Made by a program: the position numbers and the translations under genes
Shown: positions 59,703-64,000 of the stretch, one piece after another
Layout: each line of letters starts with the position of its first letter
Position numbering within the stretch: the first letter of the stretch is position 1
Notes under the pieces: model-generated
Seen by the model: only the letters and a program-made list of their open reading frames with translations
What the model was told of the DNA's origin: nothing
The model's database searches: none
DNA from: Rhynochetos jubatus
Lineage: Eukaryota; Chordata; Aves; Eurypygiformes; Rhynochetidae
Reading direction: 5' to 3'
Assembly: GCA_027574665.1 (NCBI GenBank)
Contig: CM050648.1
Location: 139,996,175 to 140,060,174 of the forward strand
DNA: 64,000 bases

Positions 59703-62700
59703 GAAAAGTAACACCTGTCAAGTTTGGGGTTTTCCTAATCGCGATTTGCAGCCTTAGATGATCTTTCAAGGTGAAAGCAGAAACCTAATATCTTATTTCT
59801 TCACTATGTTCTACTTTTTCCACCATGAAAGTGAAAAGGTTTTAAGAATTAAATAATATTTTGTCTCATTTTTAAAAACTTCTTAGCAGAAAACAAAGGG
59901 AAAAAATGTCTCCAGTTTCCTTCTAGTGTAAAAAAAAATCTGAAAAGCGTAGAAAGAGCAAGAGAGAACATTTATGTTATCTTGAAAACAAAGACATATT
60001 AGTTGGGAAGTAATTAAAAAAATCTTGTGTATATTAATTCTTTTCTTCAAAACATAGAATTTTCAATAAAAATACATTTTGAACAAAACTAAGGGCTTGC
60101 CTAAATACTTTCCATGTCTTTTGAATAAGTTTCTACCACAAGTGTTTTTCACTACCTCATTAATTCCTTCCATTTCTTCTTCTGCTTCACGTCCCCTCTC
60201 AGCCCCTGCTGAAGTGATACAGTATAATTGTTATTTTCTTTAGAAGCTTTGCTGCCTCCCACCTGACCACACTCTAAGCTGTTCTTCATTTTACTCAAGG
60301 TGATTCCTGATTATTTAACCTAATTGATAAGATGACTCCTCTAGGTAGAGCTGGTTGCCATGACATTGTAAGGAATGACTCTCTATTTCTCCATCCCTGG
60401 ATCTTTCTGAAGGATTCCTACAGAATATCTCTCTTTCACCAACTCCCCGGTTTTGCATACATCCATAAAAAAAAAAAATTAACAATATCTAACCCTTGCA
60501 GCCAAGTTTTATTGGAATAAAAGGGCTAAAAATGTTTCCTTCATGAAGTTTTTCTCCTTCTGCTAATACTGGCAGAGATCCCACAGCTTTAGTGCTCTGC
60601 TGTAGCTCTGCACACCTTTGTCACGTGAAGCACTGTTAGTCCAGCTGCCAAATGGCAAGCTCTAATCACAGGGGACTTGTTTTACTGAAGAAACCATAAT
60701 TAATGATCTTGTCAGCTTCTGCCCTGTTGGTCCTACTGGAGTTACTAGGGATACCGAAGTCTCAGAGCTGCTTAAGGACAAAGCTCTGCCTGGTTTCTCC
60801 AACCTGCCCACTGCATGGAGCTCCACAACTTGGCTTTGGTCTAAGACCTGGGACACATGGCATCACATGCAGAGTGCCTGGGACAACTTGCAGACTTCCC
60901 CCCACCTGCATTTTTCTCCTCAAATTCAGACAAAACAGAGGCAGAGAATGCAACTTTCTACATCTGCCACCACCTTCCATGTGCCACCACCATCACACAT
61001 CCAGTGAAGCAGGATGGACTGCTCCCATGGCACAACAGCTACAACTGCCCAAATGCTGGCCCCAGCTCATGCCTGATCTATATCTACACCTACTAGAAGA
61101 TAGGAGTCTGGGCACTGCAAAGCAGAGGCACTCTTCTTCCACAAGTTTCCAGACAGCAATGCACAAGGAATCAACACAACAGCAATGACTAACCTAGCAG
61201 ACAACTTCTCCCTAATTATATGTTTTGAAGGAACACATGAAGAACAGAGGCTTCCAGGTGACCACCTAGTATCTTTGTGACCATGTGTAAACCTCCTCCA
61301 AAACATAAGGGACAATGCAGAAGGTGGTAGTTACCTGAAAATGTAACAAGTGGCTGCTAAAGGCAGAGGTACAGTGGGCTGCTCAGAGGCAGGACCACCT
61401 TGACAGTGGAGGGCTTCCCATAGATTGGTAAGGCAAAGGGTCTTAGAAGTAACAGCAAATAGGCCATGGTTGATGTGACAAACCAAACTAATCCAGGGGA
61501 AAGCAACAAGCAGTGAGGTGGCACAGGCACAACATCATCAGCATAAAGTAGCTCATACAGGTATGACTGGTGGGAGCCAAAGTGGGTTAAAGCTCAGAGC
61601 TTTTGCAAAGCTCCCCCACCATTCACATCAATAAAAAGGGGCATGCACTCGAAACATAGCGGAAAGGAGACGCAGTTTACTGTAACTTGGTGCCTAAGAA
61701 GCTGAAGCCTACCCCTGAAGTTTCAGACAATTTTCTAATTACAGTCATACGATTTGAGACAGTGAATTTTAGAACAGATGTTAGTGGCTTGAGATATTTT
61801 AAGGGCCCTGTGATTCTCTAAGAGCTTTACAGTTGCAGAAAAAAAGAGTGCATTGAGGGAAACACGTGCAAAGAGCAGGGACATATTAAGGAGCTCCAGA
61901 GGAAGCTGAGATCCCTTCTCAGGAGAGCAGTCCTTGCTAGAAGTCCCCACTCATCTTTGGCAACCCAATCCCTCCTGCCTGATCCCTAAATCAGTTTGAA
62001 CCTCAATCCCAATCTCCTCACAACCTCCCCTCCCGTCACAGCCCAGGCCTTTCCAATCAGGACATTCATTTGAAAACATGAAATGAAGCCAATATTGCAG
62101 AACTGATACAGATTGGGAATAGCCAAGCTTTTATGGTAAGAAAATAATTTGTTTCCATTTTTACATTATTAACAAACTTGCTGCATAAAACATGCTTTTA
62201 TTGTTGTTGATGATGATTCATCCACAAGGCTACTATAAGAACTGTGGCAGAAGCTAACGAAACCTTAAATAACAAATCAGATATAATAATCAAATGGCCT
62301 CTGAAGTCCTTCATGTTATCTCCATTTCACACTTCAGAAGCATAATTAAATTTCTTTATTATTACTATTATTTTGGACAGATTCAAGCCAGGTTCAGGGA
62401 CTGGTTTATTTACCTAATGTATTTATTTTCATTTATAGAAGTTATTTTCAAGTGCTCTAACAACAAATTAAAATTCTCAAAATCTACTGATTATAATTAG
62501 TAAGAGCTTGCCCATCTGCCATCTCATTTAGACAAAATGAATGTACAGCCCATTACCAGGTTCATCCTCTGCAAGCAAACAGTAAGTCCTTTAAAGGATA
62601 TACACTCAAGATGGACTGAGCAGAGGATGGGAAATGATCCTTTCCACCCTACGCAGAACTTAAGCAGGCCTGTGCCCACCCACAAATCTCCTCCTGCCTC

Positions 62701-64000
62701 ATGCGGACATAGATTCATTAATTGTTCCATAATTAGACAAGACCAAAGAAATAAATGTCACTGAGCCGAGTCAGTGTACAGCATACATAGCAGAGCATCT
62801 CCCCTTACAGCCTACCTAATTAAGAGGTACCAAATGCATGTACATGGAAGACAACAGGCTCTGGAGAACCATGCAGCATGGCCATGAAGAGTCACCTCAG
62901 TGGAAAGGGAAGTTGCCAAAGATATGCAAAATTGCTCATTAGTAAGCACACCATACACTCACTGGAAAAATGAACCACCAATTACGGAAGAGCAAATATG
63001 TTTTCTTTATCTTCAGCTGTTTTTGATGATCTCTGACTGCTAAAGCTTTAGGTTTGGTCCCACTGCTGAGCCAGTGGCCAGGCTGTTTTACTCTAGAATT
63101 TCCATCTATTACAGGAAGGACTTGTTTTGCCACTCTCTTTTCCAGGGACAGGTGGAAATTCAGAATTTGACCTTTTATTATTTTTTCCACAAAGCTTGAT
63201 AGTTACCCCCTTTGCCCTCAAAAAGCAGTTAGAATTCATATGGTTCAGATTTTCTTTCTCTCAGGAAACTGATTTTGAGACCAAACTGGAAAGAAAGAGT
63301 AATTTTTATATTTAAACACTGGGGGTGGGGGGTGGATTATGGTGATAGGAATGAAAATTAAATCATTTTGCACAATTTTACATTCCACTAGGTAACACCA
63401 AAGAATCAAAAACTCCAAGCAAAGGATCCTTAATGACAAAATTGATAGGTCAGTTTGTCCCATATTGAATTTATCAGGACATAATGGAAGGAAGAGGACA
63501 GAGTGCTAACAAGTTTTTAAAAGATGTTTTGGAAAGATTAGTTAAATGCTTCCTCTTTGAAAAATTAGCTTCTTCTATTGAAATAATATTCTCCCTCAAA
63601 AATTTTAACTAGCTTTAATAATCTGCCAATTTACTTGCTAGTAAGGGATTTGTGCAATACTCCAATGGTATTTGCGTTCAGGGAATTCAGACTTATAAGG
63701 GCCATATTGAATATCTTTGTATTTAAACTCCTGAGGATGTTCAGACAAGTTACCATTGTGGCACAATTCGGTACTAAATTATTACAAGCAGTTTGAAAAG
63801 AACTGCTCATCTCGTATTTTGATTTGTCTTAATTACTAGAAGAAGAAAACTTTTTTTTGATCTCATGATCCACACATAGGCCGAGGTGACATTTGGGAAA
63901 GGCTATTGAACACATTTACCATGACTGAACTTCCGCATGGTATCTTTCATTTTCCTTCAGAGAAAAATAAATAGTATTTCACAGTATCAACTACAGAAAA

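Larger units (their letters stand above)
58691..64000. other. KCNH5 upstream intron, right part
   Basis: AT-rich intronic sequence with short homopolymers and trinucleotide runs (59411-59452, 59686-59702, 62357-62373). The 161-codon open frame 60703-61188 overlaps frames on the other strand and has no family motif. A short G-rich run, with GGGGGTGGGGGG starting at 63323, is present. No exon recognised. Confidence 0.75.

Noticed and set aside
60703-61188. 161-codon plus-strand open frame starting with a hydrophobic stretch
   Set aside because: No recognisable family, overlapping frames on both strands, and no sign of splice partners or a promoter; most likely chance.

Overview
The window is vertebrate nuclear DNA, most likely from a bird. 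It is intron-dominated and AT-rich, has no bacterial-type gene packing, and its recognisable interspersed repeats are mainly CR1 LINE fragments, two of which keep the avian-type 3' end built on a CATAGAAT octamer. The chromosome, species and true gene ends cannot be read from the sequence.

The only protein-coding gene I can support is an internal part of KCNH5 (EAG2, Kv10.2), a voltage-gated potassium channel alpha subunit, on the minus strand. Three consecutive exons are present, at 46083-46282, 33514-33766 and 23454-23650. All have AG/GT splice borders and compatible phases (2 / 0 / 1 / 0), and together they give 650 nt of uninterrupted frame. They encode the end of transmembrane helix S6, the C-linker and nearly all of the cyclic-nucleotide-binding homology domain (cNBHD), ending at the intrinsic-ligand strand. 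Paralogue-distinguishing residues point to KCNH5 rather than KCNH1. The exons for the PAS domain, S1-S5 and pore should lie beyond the right end, and the long last exon (C-terminal tail) beyond the left end.

Layout, left to right on the plus strand: 1-23453 is part of the intron before the last exon. It holds a CR1 fragment at 15991-16441, two MIR-like SINE fragments and several stretches that resemble conserved non-coding elements. Positions 23651-33513 are a 9.9 kb intron containing an old, diverged CR1 3' end at 27342-27625. Positions 33767-46082 are a 12.3 kb intron containing an 82-bp near-perfect hairpin only 62 bp upstream of an exon, a frameshifted CR1 at 35643-36403 and a 22-bp A tract. 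Positions 46283-64000 are part of the next intron, with CR1 fragments at 48166-48316 and 57830-57985 and a diverged local duplication offset by 440 bp (57991 and 58431).

I found no tRNA, rRNA, CRISPR array, promoter or CpG island, and no second protein gene. The remaining open frames are short, overlap one another and lack recognisable domains. The best candidate for something undescribed is the hairpin at 33828-33909. It is pre-miRNA or MITE sized, and it pairs better when transcribed from the plus strand, antisense to KCNH5.
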